Notes: generated by a model from the letters alone, not told the origin. Positions 39,810 to 50,907 are shown, numbered from the stretch's first letter. The stretch is 64,000 bases of DNA from an uncultured bacterium (GCA_943788505.1 CALSQR010000001.1:682001-746000); one strand, 5' to 3'. Numbers and translations: made by a program.

Positions 39810-41201
39810 TTAACCATCCATGAGTGCATCCGTGAGCCCTGCTTTTTTGCGGTACGGCTTATACTCGGCCTCTACCGTGAGGATAATATTCCGAATGAGA
39901 TCTAGACCCTTGTCGATCTCCTCCTTGGTAATCGTAAGAGGCGAGCGGAACCGGACGGATTTAGCACCACATCCAAGAATGATGATTCCATCATCGTAGC
40001 AGCGCTGCAAAACACGATCGCGGAATTCGTTGGTCGGCATGTCCACAGCACACATGAGACCAAGCCCGCGCACATTGGATACCGAAGCCGATTCAGCTGC
40101 CAGCGAATGGAGACGAGCCATCAGATGAGCGCCAACCGTGCGAGCGTTGCCAATTAAGTCATCCTCTTCAATAATCTCAAGGATGCGGTCAAAGCGTACC
40201 ATGTCAACCAAATTTCCACCCCAAGTGGAGTTGATACGGCTACCCATCTTGAACACGTGATCCTCAACCTCGTCGAGCCTGCGGCCGGCTAGAATTCCAC
40301 AAACCTGAGTCTTTTTCCCAAAAGAGATAATATCCGGCTCTACTCCGATAGCCTGATGGGCCCAGAATTCACCGGTCATGCCTACACCTGTCTGTACCTC
40401 ATCAAAAATCAACAAGGCATCGTTTTCCAGACAAATGTCCTTCAGTGCCTGTAGATATTCCTTTCGGAAGTGATTATCTCCGCCTTCACCCTGAATAGGT
40501 TCGATGATGACACAAGCAATCTCATCCTTATATGCTTCGAAATAATGTTTGACCTGGTTGAGGGATACTTCCTCACGTTTTAGAAGGTCATCCATATGGT
40601 CTTCCATCGGGAAAACAATCTTGGGGTTCGAAACGCGTGGCCAATCAAACTTTGGGAAGTGCATGGTCTTGCGCGGATCAGCCGTATTGGTCAGCGTCAT
40701 TGTGTACCCGCTTCGACCATGAAAAGCCTGATCAAAATGCAGAACCTTTTGGCCAACTTCACGACGATATCCTTTCTGATAGTTCTTGCGAACCTTCCAG
40801 TCAAACGCAGCTTTTAGCGCATTTTCGACTGCTAGAGCGCCACCGGAAACGAAGAAGGCGTAAGGAAGGTAATCTGGCTTTGCAACCCGACCGAACGTGT
40901 CTAGGAAACGCGCCATATGCACGGTTCGGACATCGGAGTTAGTGACTTTATTCATCGCAGAATCAAGCAACCGTTCCTTGAAGTCCTCATCCCCCGTCAT
41001 CTTCGGATGATTCATTCCCACGGAACTTGAGGCATAAAACCCGAAGAAATCCATATAGGCCCGATCGGATTGTTCATCCACCAGGTCGATACCGTGGCTG
41101 GAGTGCGTCCCAAGAACCATAGGCATCATGCCTTCAGCGTTGGTATGCTCCATAAAAATGCTTTCGACCTGATCTGGCGTGATATGCCTTCTGTTACCCA
41201 T
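39810..41201 (-). CDS. lat: L-lysine 6-aminotransferase (LAT-type class III aminotransferase)
   Basis: FFGFYASSSVGMNHPKM … FFVSGGALAVENALKAAFDWK … FDQAFHGRSGYTMTLTNT … DALLIFDEVQTGVGMTGEFWAHQ … SFGKKTQVCGI. Confidence 0.88.
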   Translation of the reverse strand: MGNRRHITPDQVESIFMEHTNAEGMMPMVLGTHSSHGIDLVDEQSDRAYMDFFGFYASSSVGMNHPKMTGDEDFKERLLDSAMNKVTNSDVRTVHMARFLDTFGRVAKPDYLPYAFFVSGGALAVENALKAAFDWKVRKNYQKGYRREVGQKVLHFDQAFHGRSGYTMTLTNTADPRKTMHFPKFDWPRVSNPKIVFPMEDHMDDLLKREEVSLNQVKHYFEAYKDEIACVIIEPIQGEGGDNHFRKEYLQALKDICLENDALLIFDEVQTGVGMTGEFWAHQAIGVEPDIISFGKKTQVCGILAGRRLDEVEDHVFKMGSRINSTWGGNLVDMVRFDRILEIIEEDDLIGNARTVGAHLMARLHSLAAESASVSNVRGLGLMCAVDMPTNEFRDRVLQRCYDDGIIILGCGAKSVRFRSPLTITKEEIDKGLDLIRNIILTVEAEYKPYRKKAGLTDALMDG

Positions 41202-41409
41202 ACTCCGTTCCGCTTCTGTCGTTATTAAAACCTATTATGTCGCCCCCAGAGCACACTTTACTGCCTTCTGGAAGCGCTATTAAGATAGCGAATTGGACCG
41301 AAACTTCATTCCCGTTCCGTCGATTTCAGGGATCATTCAAGAGAACGACAGGTTGGTCCCATGCGCTCGAAAAACCCACACTCCGCTCAATCAGAAAGCC
41401 CTTCGCACG

Positions 41410-42375
41410 ATGGAAGCACGCAAACCGCTTCGCCCCGGAGACATCAAACTAAAGTCAACGTCCGTTCCTGTTCAGGAACAGGAGGATGGCATGCTAGGGC
41501 TGCCCGTGATCGAAGCGCCGGCTGTGGACAATGAGCGAGGAAAACGACCAGAGTGGCTTCGGGTCAAGCTTCCATATGGTGAGACCTACAAAAAGCTCGT
41601 TGATACGATCGACTCAAATGGGTTGCACACTGTTTGCCAAAGCGCACGGTGTCCAAATATGGGCGAATGTTGGACCGCTGGAACCGCAACATTCATGATC
41701 TTAGGAAACGTCTGTACGCGAAGCTGCGGGTTCTGCGCCGTCCTGACAGGCCGGCCAGATGAAGGACTGGATTGGGATGAGCCGAACCGAGTTGCTCACG
41801 CTGCGAAGACAATGGGTATCAAGCACGCCGTGATTACAAGTGTGAACCGGGATGAACGTGAAGATGGTGGCGCCCCCATTTTTGCAAAAACTATTGAAAA
41901 GCTTAGAGCAGAGATTGAAGGAGTCACTATTGAAGTCCTTATTCCTGATTTTCGCGGTCTATGGGACGCTCTTCAGCTTGTGATAGATGCCCATCCGGAA
42001 GTCATGAACCATAATATGGAAACCGTTCCTAGGCTCTACAAGCGGGTTCGTCCTCAGGCGGTGTACCAGCGTTCGTTGGATGTTCTACATCGTTCAAAAC
42101 AACAGGGCCTTAGAACCAAAAGCGGCATAATGGTGGGTCTCGGAGAAAGAGACGATGAAGTGCTTCAGTTGATGGATGACTTTGTGGAGATTGGTCTCAA
42201 CGTAATGACGATCGGCCAGTACCTACAGCCAACTCGCATGCACCTTCCTGTTGAGGAGTTTGTCCACCCTGACAAATTTCAATGGTTCAAAGAAGTCGGA
42301 GAAGCCAAGGGAATTGAACACGTTGAGAGCGGCCCATTGGTTCGTTCCTCGTATCATGCAGAGCGTCACATTTGA
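41410..42375 (+). CDS. lipA: Lipoyl synthase
   Basis: [61 protein letters not shown]. Confidence 0.97.
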   Translation: MEARKPLRPGDIKLKSTSVPVQEQEDGMLGLPVIEAPAVDNERGKRPEWLRVKLPYGETYKKLVDTIDSNGLHTVCQSARCPNMGECWTAGTATFMILGNVCTRSCGFCAVLTGRPDEGLDWDEPNRVAHAAKTMGIKHAVITSVNRDEREDGGAPIFAKTIEKLRAEIEGVTIEVLIPDFRGLWDALQLVIDAHPEVMNHNMETVPRLYKRVRPQAVYQRSLDVLHRSKQQGLRTKSGIMVGLGERDDEVLQLMDDFVEIGLNVMTIGQYLQPTRMHLPVEEFVHPDKFQWFKEVGEAKGIEHVESGPLVRSSYHAERHI

Positions 42376-42408
42376 CAAGTCCTACCCATCAAGCCTGATT
42401 GACCTGAT

Positions 42409-43203
42409 ATGTCCTTTTCCCTGCAACGTGAATCCGACCGCCTGCGCGGAGCGATTCGGCAGGTGGACTGGCAAACGGCAACCGTACTGCTGTTCGCCGC
42501 CCTAGCCGTAATCCTCCAGATGAATTACGGAGACCGCGGATTCTTTCGTAGGGACATTGCATCACTCTTTACCGATGAGCCAACCGGACTTCATGGCTGG
42601 ATTTGGTGGTTCGGTATGCAAGGGGTACTTGGTTTTTTACTGCCCATAGCTATTCTTCGTCTCGGCTTCCGTAACTCGTTCTCTGCCATGGGCCTAGGAG
42701 CAGGCGACTGGCGTTTTTCAGTCCGTATCAGTCTTCTCTACTTGCCACTAGTCATTGTTGGCACATGGTTTCTTTCCGATTCATCGGCTTTTAAGGACAA
42801 CTACCCTCATTACGCTCCTGCAGCCGAGGATTGGAGCATTTTCTTCCTATATGAGGCGTTTTTTCTCTTCTATTGGATTGGGTGGGAGTACTTGTGGCGA
42901 GGATTCGTCTTATTTGGAACCGCTCGAACCTTCGGTGTCATGGCAATCTTTGTACAGACAGTTCCATTTGCCCTGATGCATTACGAAAAGCCAATGCCCG
43001 AAGCCCTGCTTTCAATTGTCGGCGGCGTTGTACTCGGCGCACTGGTATGGCGTAGTCGCAGCTTCTGGATTGCTGTGCCCATCCATGCCGCCCAAATGAT
43101 GATACTGGACTTCTGGTGCTCCCTCCGGATCAGAAGTGGTGCAAGCGGATGGGGCCTAGATGCACTCTCAAATGTATTCAGGTCGCTGTTTCAGAATCCG
43201 TAG
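42409..43203 (+). CDS. CPBP-family intramembrane protease-like membrane protein
   Basis: Multiple TM segments; EYLWRGFVLFGTAR … PFALMHYEKPMPEAL … IHAAQM (EExxR-like / H motifs). Confidence 0.78.
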   Translation: MSFSLQRESDRLRGAIRQVDWQTATVLLFAALAVILQMNYGDRGFFRRDIASLFTDEPTGLHGWIWWFGMQGVLGFLLPIAILRLGFRNSFSAMGLGAGDWRFSVRISLLYLPLVIVGTWFLSDSSAFKDNYPHYAPAAEDWSIFFLYEAFFLFYWIGWEYLWRGFVLFGTARTFGVMAIFVQTVPFALMHYEKPMPEALLSIVGGVVLGALVWRSRSFWIAVPIHAAQMMILDFWCSLRIRSGASGWGLDALSNVFRSLFQNP

Positions 43204-44168
43204 GTCAGGGTAAGAATATGGGCTGGGCCGCCAAACCCATCATCGAAGGGAAGTAAGGCGTAGTCAAATACTAGGTCGACGACTTCAACCCCCACTCCCG
43301 CCGAGAAATCTCGCAAGTAGTCATTTGAGAGATATCCAACTCGTGCTGTAACTGTCTCGAGTACTTCCCCTGAAAGACCGACATGCATGCGCGTTGATTC
43401 CGTAACGAAATTTCTGGAAACCTCGAGCAACAAAGAGGTCGAGAGGAAGGCGGCTCCATCAAGCGCCGTTATCATTCTGAAAGGAAATACCTCAATACCA
43501 ACTCGAGCAGTCTTTGGTAATTCGGTAGCCTCCACGTTCAACTCCTGCATCTTTCCAAGATTGGAATAAGTAGCCCCGAAGTGCACACTTTCTCCAGCCA
43601 GCGCGCCCTGCACCCCGAAGTCAAACCCGTATCCGTTGGCCGCATTTGTATAGATCCGTTCGGAAAGAAATTTTACGGTCATGCCCGTACGCAACGGCCC
43701 GAAGCGGTGAGCAATCGAAGCGCCGGCACTAACGAACTGTGCATCAAAGGCTCCATCTGACTCCCCAGGTTGTTGCCTCGCTTCGAGATCACCTGCGCCT
43801 GTCGCTATCATAAATAGGCCCACTCCTGACTTTTCACCCAATGCAAAGCCTGCATTCAACGCGTAGGTGCGAACATCAGCAATCCAGACGTGATGAGATA
43901 GAGCGAGCTCATGGCCACTACCACCCGCTAGACCTGCCGGATTCCAGTAGGTTGCAAAGGCTCCAGTTGTTGTTGCTACACCTGCATCTCCACGAGCTAA
44001 TGCTTCAGCATTTGTCCCCAACGTGAGAAAAGAGAGACCAGAATCTTGCGCAAAAGCTCGTGTTGGCGCACCCAAGACGAAAGCACCAACGATCAGTATT
44101 GTCCATAGGACCTGCTGAAGAATATGCGTTACTTCAGTTCTGCCTGTTGAGGAAAAAATGTTGGCCAT
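43191..44168 (-). CDS. PorV/PorQ-family outer-membrane protein
   Basis: Signal peptide; FLTLGTNAEALARGDAGVATTTGAFATYWNPAGLA … beta-barrel. Confidence 0.82.
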   Translation of the reverse strand: MANIFSSTGRTEVTHILQQVLWTILIVGAFVLGAPTRAFAQDSGLSFLTLGTNAEALARGDAGVATTTGAFATYWNPAGLAGGSGHELALSHHVWIADVRTYALNAGFALGEKSGVGLFMIATGAGDLEARQQPGESDGAFDAQFVSAGASIAHRFGPLRTGMTVKFLSERIYTNAANGYGFDFGVQGALAGESVHFGATYSNLGKMQELNVEATELPKTARVGIEVFPFRMITALDGAAFLSTSLLLEVSRNFVTESTRMHVGLSGEVLETVTARVGYLSNDYLRDFSAGVGVEVVDLVFDYALLPFDDGFGGPAHILTLTYGF

Positions 44169-44231
44169 TGCACTTCAATTGAGGTAAAAGGACGAGGACT
44201 GCCGCAAGCGGCATGTTGATCTTCAATAATC

Positions 44232-45341
44232 TTAGAGGAATAACTGCAATCCGAGTATATGCACTCGGCCCGAGGCCTGCCACTCCATGGCAAATGCATA
44301 GTCGAAGCGTAATCTCAGTTGACCAATAAGTTGTTCGGCACTGAATCCAGCCGAGGGCCGTACGGAGTCTAGGACATCCGAACCTAGTTGCTCAATGCCA
44401 GCCCGAATGGCAAAACCTGTAGCAGGAAGATACTCACCCCCCAAACGGAGACGCGTTTCTCGCAGCGTCAACTCAGATTCTTCTCTGACACGCGCCGGAG
44501 AATCTCCGAGGATCCGAGGCTCATAGGTGTATACGTTACGCGAAATCATCCGATTCTCCACTTCAAGCGAGAGTAGGAGTCGATCATTCAAACGTTGATT
44601 TGCTAGCCCTAAACGTAGGCGACGAGGGAAATTTTCTTGGATGTTGCTCCCGCTTCCGCCAATATCTCCGGAATCCCAGGAATAGCGAGCTAGCATATCA
44701 TCCAAGACGAGAGCGACAGCCCAGCCTGGACGCAGTCGAACTGCCACACCAAGGTCAGCTCCGATAGTTTGAGCGGGTGTTAGGCCTTCAAATAGATCGG
44801 TCCTAAACATCTGCAGGTTGATACCAGCACTGACCCGATCACTCAATCGTAAGCCAAATGCCAAGAACCCCGCATACTCATCTACAGATAGTTTGCCAGT
44901 GTGGAAACCGCTGTTATCGCGGCCATCAATGTCCGACACTGACGCATGAATGATGCCTAGAGCAAAACCAGCTCGTTGCTGCAAGGGAGCGCCAAGCTGA
45001 AGAACTTGCTGGGAGCGGTCGAAACTCATCGATGAGACTGACATCCTGATGGACTGCCCGGCCTGGTGTGGAGCATGCGCAGGATTGTAGTATGGAGAGG
45101 TACCTGAAAAAATATCTGCAGCCAGGGCATTACCCATCGAAATACCTCGCGCTCCGAAACCTGTGCGGGAAAATGCTCCTGCGTGCTGTGCTTGCACGGC
45201 TGGCACACCAATGGTCAGGCATAAAAACAGAGACGCAGCCATTTTACAGAGTGATCTCCTCGACATGTTGGCCTCGACTCTCATTTTGGCTTTACTCAGC
45301 ATGTTGGAACGAATCCGTGTGATTTTGAGGTTTCGATTCAT
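44232..45341 (-). CDS. Outer-membrane beta-barrel protein, PorV/PorQ-like
   Basis: Signal peptide; GFGARGISMGNALAADIFSGTSPYYNPAHAP; alternating barrel strands. Confidence 0.7.
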   Translation of the reverse strand: MNRNLKITRIRSNMLSKAKMRVEANMSRRSLCKMAASLFLCLTIGVPAVQAQHAGAFSRTGFGARGISMGNALAADIFSGTSPYYNPAHAPHQAGQSIRMSVSSMSFDRSQQVLQLGAPLQQRAGFALGIIHASVSDIDGRDNSGFHTGKLSVDEYAGFLAFGLRLSDRVSAGINLQMFRTDLFEGLTPAQTIGADLGVAVRLRPGWAVALVLDDMLARYSWDSGDIGGSGSNIQENFPRRLRLGLANQRLNDRLLLSLEVENRMISRNVYTYEPRILGDSPARVREESELTLRETRLRLGGEYLPATGFAIRAGIEQLGSDVLDSVRPSAGFSAEQLIGQLRLRFDYAFAMEWQASGRVHILGLQLFL

Positions 45342-46927
45342 TCTATTACCAAGATCTTGCCCCTAAACCGATCAGAACCGGCTCGGATTTCATAAAAGTA
45401 GGCACCGTTTGCCACCTGCATGCCGCGACTATCCGTTCCGTCCCAAAGACTTTCTGCGACTCCATCAACTCCCGATTCACGCAGCGTTCTGACCGTATTC
45501 ATTCCAAAGTCGAAGATGCGGATCTCAATGTTTTGCATTGAACCCGTCTCGTACTTGATGCGCACATACCGATCTTCGCCCGGCGAAAACGGATTTGGAT
45601 ACGCGAAGGCGTCAACGTCTGGAGCAAGTGAAGACGGCTCATCTGGGTGCAGAGGGACATCTACTCTGAATAAAGTCCAAGACGCCGCCTCATCGTCGGA
45701 GCGAAGTAATCCATCCGATGTCCCTACCCACAAGATGCCATCATCTACTTCAACAGAAAACACTTCTGAGCCTTGCCGAACAAGTCTGGATGGTTGAGTC
45801 CGGTCCCTAAACTGGTTGACTGAATTCCAGGTTCGTCCACCATCATCCGTCATAAACAGTCCCCCATCTCCGGCAGCATACACCCGATTACCGTCGAAGG
45901 CGAAGTCATAAATTCGTTCGCCTAATAACGTTTGCTCGAAGCTCTGGCCCCCGTTTGAGGTGAAGGAGACACCAAACTGACCGGTACCTCCTCCTGACTC
46001 TCCCGTATTCCAAGTGGCTGTCCAAATCACGCTGCCACTACCCATCTCTTGTTCTTCGATGGAAATGATCCAGTCCCCAGTTAGCGAAGAAGAAGTCCCG
46101 TCAGCTTTAAACTTCTGCCAGCCGACTCCTCCATCCGTGGATTTGTTGAGACCTCCTGCCGTTCCCGCCCAGACCGTTCCGTCAGACGCCACCAGTACAG
46201 AAAAGCCCATGTGATTTAATGACCCGTTACTTCCCCTTTGTGGCTCAAGGGAAAACGAATAGGGCTGATCCGGGGAAATCGCGTCGAGATTGTCTGGCGG
46301 AAGCACTACCCGCTCCCAATTCCGACCATAATCAAGCGAGCGACGAAGCCCACTGGCCCATCCTGCAACGTACAAGACTTCTGTAGCTGCGTCATAGTCC
46401 ACATCAAAAGGTGGACTCTGTTGGGGAACGATGACTGGAAGTGCAGGCAGAATAGACACACCATACTCCTGCGTATCAGCTTCCGGCCCGTCTAATTGCG
46501 GAAATCGATACTGGAAAGATTGTCCTCCGTCTATAGAAACAAGGAAGCCTGAGGCCGTTTGAATACTTTCGCCTCCGCTTCGGTCTGCTCTTCCAAGCCC
46601 AGCGACAATCACGTCTCCCTCAACATCAATCGAAAATAGCCGGTTTACGGTTCCAAATAGAGAATCCGAATCGGGGACATACCATGATGCGCCTCCATCC
46701 GCGGAGTTACTCAAAAAAGGACCTGCCCAAATCACTCCGCCCGAAGCGTGAAGGTTGGCTACGCTATTGTTCAGAATTCCGTACGGGCTAAGATCAGGTC
46801 CCCCTACTGACTGGCGAGCTGATGCACTGGTAGCCGCAACGGCTAGTAGCCCAAATAGGGCCAATACACCTGCTGAGATTCGTTTTTGCTTCATTTTGGA
46901 TCGATGCCCTTTCATGGTGCTATTCAT
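45338..46927 (-). CDS. Secreted BNR/sortilin-like beta-propeller with FlgD/T9SS-type C-terminal domain
   Basis: Repeated SxDGGxxW motifs; C-terminus YPNPFSPGEDRYVRIKY … IRIFDFGMNTVRTL … WDGTDSRGMQVANGAYFYEIRAG. Confidence 0.82.
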   Translation of the reverse strand: MNSTMKGHRSKMKQKRISAGVLALFGLLAVAATSASARQSVGGPDLSPYGILNNSVANLHASGGVIWAGPFLSNSADGGASWYVPDSDSLFGTVNRLFSIDVEGDVIVAGLGRADRSGGESIQTASGFLVSIDGGQSFQYRFPQLDGPEADTQEYGVSILPALPVIVPQQSPPFDVDYDAATEVLYVAGWASGLRRSLDYGRNWERVVLPPDNLDAISPDQPYSFSLEPQRGSNGSLNHMGFSVLVASDGTVWAGTAGGLNKSTDGGVGWQKFKADGTSSSLTGDWIISIEEQEMGSGSVIWTATWNTGESGGGTGQFGVSFTSNGGQSFEQTLLGERIYDFAFDGNRVYAAGDGGLFMTDDGGRTWNSVNQFRDRTQPSRLVRQGSEVFSVEVDDGILWVGTSDGLLRSDDEAASWTLFRVDVPLHPDEPSSLAPDVDAFAYPNPFSPGEDRYVRIKYETGSMQNIEIRIFDFGMNTVRTLRESGVDGVAESLWDGTDSRGMQVANGAYFYEIRAGSDRFRGKILVIE

Positions 46928-46930
46928 GTT

Positions 46931-47821
46931 TTATTGCACCACAATCGTTCTGGAAACTGTTCCGCTGCGTAATCCCGTGCGGTCTACAGCCGTGAATTCG
47001 AAGGAGTTCGTTCCTGCGCTATTGGAGGCGTCTAGCTGAATGGTAAGCGTGTACACACCATCACCGGCATCGAGGTCCCCACTGCTTCCAAATCCATTGT
47101 TGCAGGTTCCGCTACCGCCGTCATCACACAAACGAAGCGTGGCGGCACCATTTACAATGACCTCTACGAAGGCAACATTGTCCAATCCATCTGGATCGCT
47201 GACTGTTGCCTGAATGGAAATACTAATTGGGGGTAGCCCTGCTGCGGGTCGAGTAACCTGATCAGGCATGTCGATGGACATGATTTCCGGTGGCGCGCTT
47301 TCGCCGCTCACTTGAATCGATCCATAGGCAGTGTTACTGATATTCCCTGCTGCGTCGGCCGCAAAAACGGAAACAACGAATTGCCCTCCAGATGCACGAG
47401 GAACCGTCAAATCAAGGCGTGAAGTGAATGTCCCGGCATTGCCTAACTGAACTTCCTCCTGCGCAAGCGGCGCTTGGCCTGGAGATGAAGAGCGAATCAA
47501 CACGAAGGCTGCGGTCAAATCGTTATCAGCATCCGTCACGTCAGCCGTAACGGTGATTTGAGCCGAAACGGTTTCTCCTTCTCCTCCCAATTGATCCAAA
47601 GCAAGTACCTCTGGCGACACCTGAATGCCAGATACTACCGGAGAGGATGCTGTTGGGTCTGTAACACCGGGAACGGAGTCACACGACGTAAAAACCAGCA
47701 GAAAAAAGGCAAAAAGCCACGTTGGGACGTTGCCGTGGAAGAATGGTCGATTTCCGTTGGAAACCTCAGTTAGTCCGAGATGAAGCGTCATCAAACCCCG
47801 TATCGTAGAAATCCCGTGCAA
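46931..47821 (-). CDS. Lipoprotein with Ig-like domains
   Basis: Lipobox FFLLVFTSCDS; DPDGLDNVAFVEVIVNG … GDGVYTLTIQLDASNSAGTNSFEFTAVD. Confidence 0.65.
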   Translation of the reverse strand: MHGISTIRGLMTLHLGLTEVSNGNRPFFHGNVPTWLFAFFLLVFTSCDSVPGVTDPTASSPVVSGIQVSPEVLALDQLGGEGETVSAQITVTADVTDADNDLTAAFVLIRSSSPGQAPLAQEEVQLGNAGTFTSRLDLTVPRASGGQFVVSVFAADAAGNISNTAYGSIQVSGESAPPEIMSIDMPDQVTRPAAGLPPISISIQATVSDPDGLDNVAFVEVIVNGAATLRLCDDGGSGTCNNGFGSSGDLDAGDGVYTLTIQLDASNSAGTNSFEFTAVDRTGLRSGTVSRTIVVQ

Positions 47822-47921
47822 AGTGGAAAGGTCGGTAGCAAACGGGATCGATAGGCGAACGTTTCGTTGGGAATGAGGGAATTACAACTGACTCGTTAAG
47901 GGTACCCCGCTTGAGTCTGTT

Positions 47922-49109
47922 CTACCCAAGGTACAGCGGCCGGAAACTGAAACACAGGGCAAAAATAAAGAGCCCAAGCCATGCTAGCTTTCTGCGGCCC
48001 GGAGTCAGTGGCTCCATGAACACAACAGGTGGATGATCGACCTTAATAAGTACGACGATGAGCAGACACCAAACCAGCCAACCACTATACCCGAAAGAAT
48101 TGACTACGGTTAGCAAACCTGACCCTATGGCCGAGAATACTACTAGCCCCAAAACGCCCGGTACAATCCATCGGTAGTCTCCGCTAAAGATCCTGACAAG
48201 GAAAACCAGGAAGATGGTCGATAAGATGACCCAAACAAGTTGTCCCAGCCCAGGACCCATGGATGCTAACCAAGGAGTCATTTCATCGATAAATCCAATA
48301 CCCCCAGAAAGAAGCAATAACATGACGAAACTTCGCGCCATTATGCGATGCCACTTGGGGCCCACCAAGGCATATAACATGTGGCCACCGTCCAATTGTC
48401 CGACTGGCAGCAAGTTTAGCGCCGTGAAAAATAGTCCTAACCAACCTGCAAAGAGTACCGGATAGTGGTACATCTCCCACATCGGAGGCACGTCGCTGAA
48501 CAATTGGGACAGCATCCAATACAGAGGCGTCATGCCAATGGTCAATGTGGTCAGGCCTTCTGCAGCTGGAATCGGCGACGGATCATCCGGAAAAGAACCA
48601 TTCTGGGCTATGTACTCCTTTAGAGCCTCATGACCATAGAAGCCATCGACATACCCGAGATCTGGAAGTGTTATAAAGCCGACGATTAAGACACCTAGCG
48701 CGATAACGAAGCCGGCAAGCGGACCTGCCGCTCCAATATCGAACAACTTGGTCATCGACGGGACCTGTTCTCGGATGCGAATAACAGCTCCAAACGTTCC
48801 TATCCCGTTGAAGGGAAAAGGTATATAGTATGGTAGCGAAACAGCTACGCGATGGAAGCGGGCAGCGAAGTAATGACCGAATTCGTGTACGGAAAGAAAT
48901 AGAAGCAGCGATCCGCCAAATCGTAGTCCATCCAGCAAAAAGGGCGTTGATATACCCATCTGCCCTATCGAAAACCATGGAGCGGCGGCATCGTAGATCA
49001 AGATCCGAGCGGCCATTTGTGCCCCAGAAAACACTGTCGTCGCTAGTGTTAGCAAAAAGAGCACAACATGAAGCCAGTAGCGGTCCTTGAACCCTGCCTG
49101 ATCAGTCAT
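47922..49109 (-). CDS. Site-2 protease (M50) family membrane metalloprotease
   Basis: SVHEFGHYFAARFHRV and NLLPVGQLDGGHMLYALVG. Confidence 0.92.
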   Translation of the reverse strand: MTDQAGFKDRYWLHVVLFLLTLATTVFSGAQMAARILIYDAAAPWFSIGQMGISTPFLLDGLRFGGSLLLFLSVHEFGHYFAARFHRVAVSLPYYIPFPFNGIGTFGAVIRIREQVPSMTKLFDIGAAGPLAGFVIALGVLIVGFITLPDLGYVDGFYGHEALKEYIAQNGSFPDDPSPIPAAEGLTTLTIGMTPLYWMLSQLFSDVPPMWEMYHYPVLFAGWLGLFFTALNLLPVGQLDGGHMLYALVGPKWHRIMARSFVMLLLLSGGIGFIDEMTPWLASMGPGLGQLVWVILSTIFLVFLVRIFSGDYRWIVPGVLGLVVFSAIGSGLLTVVNSFGYSGWLVWCLLIVVLIKVDHPPVVFMEPLTPGRRKLAWLGLFIFALCFSFRPLYLG

Positions 49110-49111
49110 AT

Positions 49112-50329
49112 TCAGGGACGCTCCAGTCGTGCAAAGGCTGCGTCCAGTCGGTCACAAGCTTGTTTTAGCTCAGCCTCTGAGGCCGCGTAGGACATTCTAA
49201 GACCAGTCGGTGCTCCGAACGCCTGTCCCGGTACCAACGCAACGTCATGTTCTTCCAGGATAAACATGCATAAATCTTGGGAATCCTTGATGTGCCCACC
49301 TGCAGGAGTTCGGCTTCCGAGCCATTGGCCAATATCAGGAAAAAGGTAAAAGGCCCCTTGAGGAGTCGGGCACTTGACACCCGGTAATCTCGCTAGTCTC
49401 TCCAGCATCAAGTCACGACGTATCCGAAATGCAGATACCATGTTTGCAACAATGGAGGGATCCATTTCTAATGCAGCGATTCCCGCTTTCTGGGTTATGG
49501 TCGATGGTGCCGATGTGAATTGGCTCTGGAGTTTGGAAGCGGCCTTGACGATGGGCAGAGCAGCAGCCATGTATCCAAGCCGCCATCCCGTCATCGCATA
49601 AGCCTTGGAGAATCCATTAACCGTAATGGTTCTTTCCTTCATCCCATCAAAACTGGCGATACTTTTGTGAGGCACTTCATATACAATGTGTTCGTAGATC
49701 TCGTCTGAAATCACATACATATCAGGGTGACGCAATAACACGTCAACAATATCAGCCAACTGCTCCGGGGAATAGACGCCTCCCGTTGGATTCGAAGGCG
49801 AGCAGAGAATCAGCATCCGAGTTTTATCGGTGATAGCTGACTCAAGTTGAGATGCCGTGAGGAGATATCCAGAATCTACCGTCGTCGAGACAGTTATCGG
49901 AGTGCCTCCAGCAAAACGAACCATTTCAGGATAGCTGACCCAGTATGGGGCAGGAATAATGACCTCATCACCAGCACGAACCAAAACGGAAACTGCTTGT
50001 GCAACCGATTGCTTGGCTCCATTGGAACAGATTATCTCATCTGGACCATACATCAAACCGTTGTCCTGCTCCAGCTTACGGGATATTGCCTCTCTCAGTT
50101 CAGGGAGGCCTAAATTATTTGTGTACTGGGTAAATCCATCACGAATCGCTTTAATGCCCGCCTCAGCAATCACTGATGGCGTGGCAAAATCAGGCTCTCC
50201 AGCACTTAGGGAGATGACGGGGTGACCCTGCCTGATGCGCTCCTTTGCCGCTGCCGTCATGGCAAGCGTGGCGGAGGGCTTCATAGAGGCGACACGTTCG
50301 TTAAACGTTAGTGGGTTGGATGAAGGCAA
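49112..50329 (-). CDS. Pyridoxal-phosphate aspartate-type aminotransferase (class I)
   Basis: ISLSAGEPDFATPSVIAEAGIKAIRDGFTQYTNNLGLPELREAI … PSNPTGGVYS … VNGFSKAYAMTGWRLGYMA. Confidence 0.94.
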   Translation of the reverse strand: MPSSNPLTFNERVASMKPSATLAMTAAAKERIRQGHPVISLSAGEPDFATPSVIAEAGIKAIRDGFTQYTNNLGLPELREAISRKLEQDNGLMYGPDEIICSNGAKQSVAQAVSVLVRAGDEVIIPAPYWVSYPEMVRFAGGTPITVSTTVDSGYLLTASQLESAITDKTRMLILCSPSNPTGGVYSPEQLADIVDVLLRHPDMYVISDEIYEHIVYEVPHKSIASFDGMKERTITVNGFSKAYAMTGWRLGYMAAALPIVKAASKLQSQFTSAPSTITQKAGIAALEMDPSIVANMVSAFRIRRDLMLERLARLPGVKCPTPQGAFYLFPDIGQWLGSRTPAGGHIKDSQDLCMFILEEHDVALVPGQAFGAPTGLRMSYAASEAELKQACDRLDAAFARLERP

Positions 50330-50353
50330 TGTTCACTACCGCTGGGCGGCTAA

Positions 50354-50833
50354 TCAAGTTGAGGACAGGGCTTGGAGAACAGGCTTAGGAACGAATGAAG
50401 AAATATCTCCTCCATGCCCATGGATTTCCCGGACAATTGAGGCACTAATCAAGGCGTGACGTTCGCTTGTCATGAAAAATACGGTTTCCACTTCTGGTGC
50501 CAAGCGTCGGTTGGCGAAAGCCATGCGAAACTCATAGTCGAAGTCGGATACTTGCCTAAGCCCACGAACTAAAGCTACGGCCTCCATTGACCGGGCATAA
50601 TCAGCAAGTAGTCCGTCGAATACTTCAACGGACATGTTATCGAGATGCTGAGTGCACTCCAGTATCAGTTCGCGTCTACGTGCATTGGGGAAAAAACCAG
50701 ATTTTTCGGAATTACGCGCGATAGTTACCTGCACATGATCAAAAATCCGGCACGCTCTCTCAAGGATATCGAGATGACCGAAAGTGAAGGGATCAAAGGA
50801 CCCTGGATAAAGGGCAATGCCAGCTTTCTTCAT
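50354..50833 (-). CDS. coaD: Phosphopantetheine adenylyltransferase
   Basis: ALYPGSFDPFTFGHLDILERACRIFD … VRGLRQVSDFDYEFRMAFANRRLAPEVETVFFMTS. Confidence 0.96.
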   Translation of the reverse strand: MKKAGIALYPGSFDPFTFGHLDILERACRIFDHVQVTIARNSEKSGFFPNARRRELILECTQHLDNMSVEVFDGLLADYARSMEAVALVRGLRQVSDFDYEFRMAFANRRLAPEVETVFFMTSERHALISASIVREIHGHGGDISSFVPKPVLQALSST

Positions 50834-50907
50834 CTGTTCGTCTACCTGATTAATGATCTTCTGATCGCATTTCGGAGCAGCCAAGCATCGGAGCCTGCCA
50901 ATCCCAC

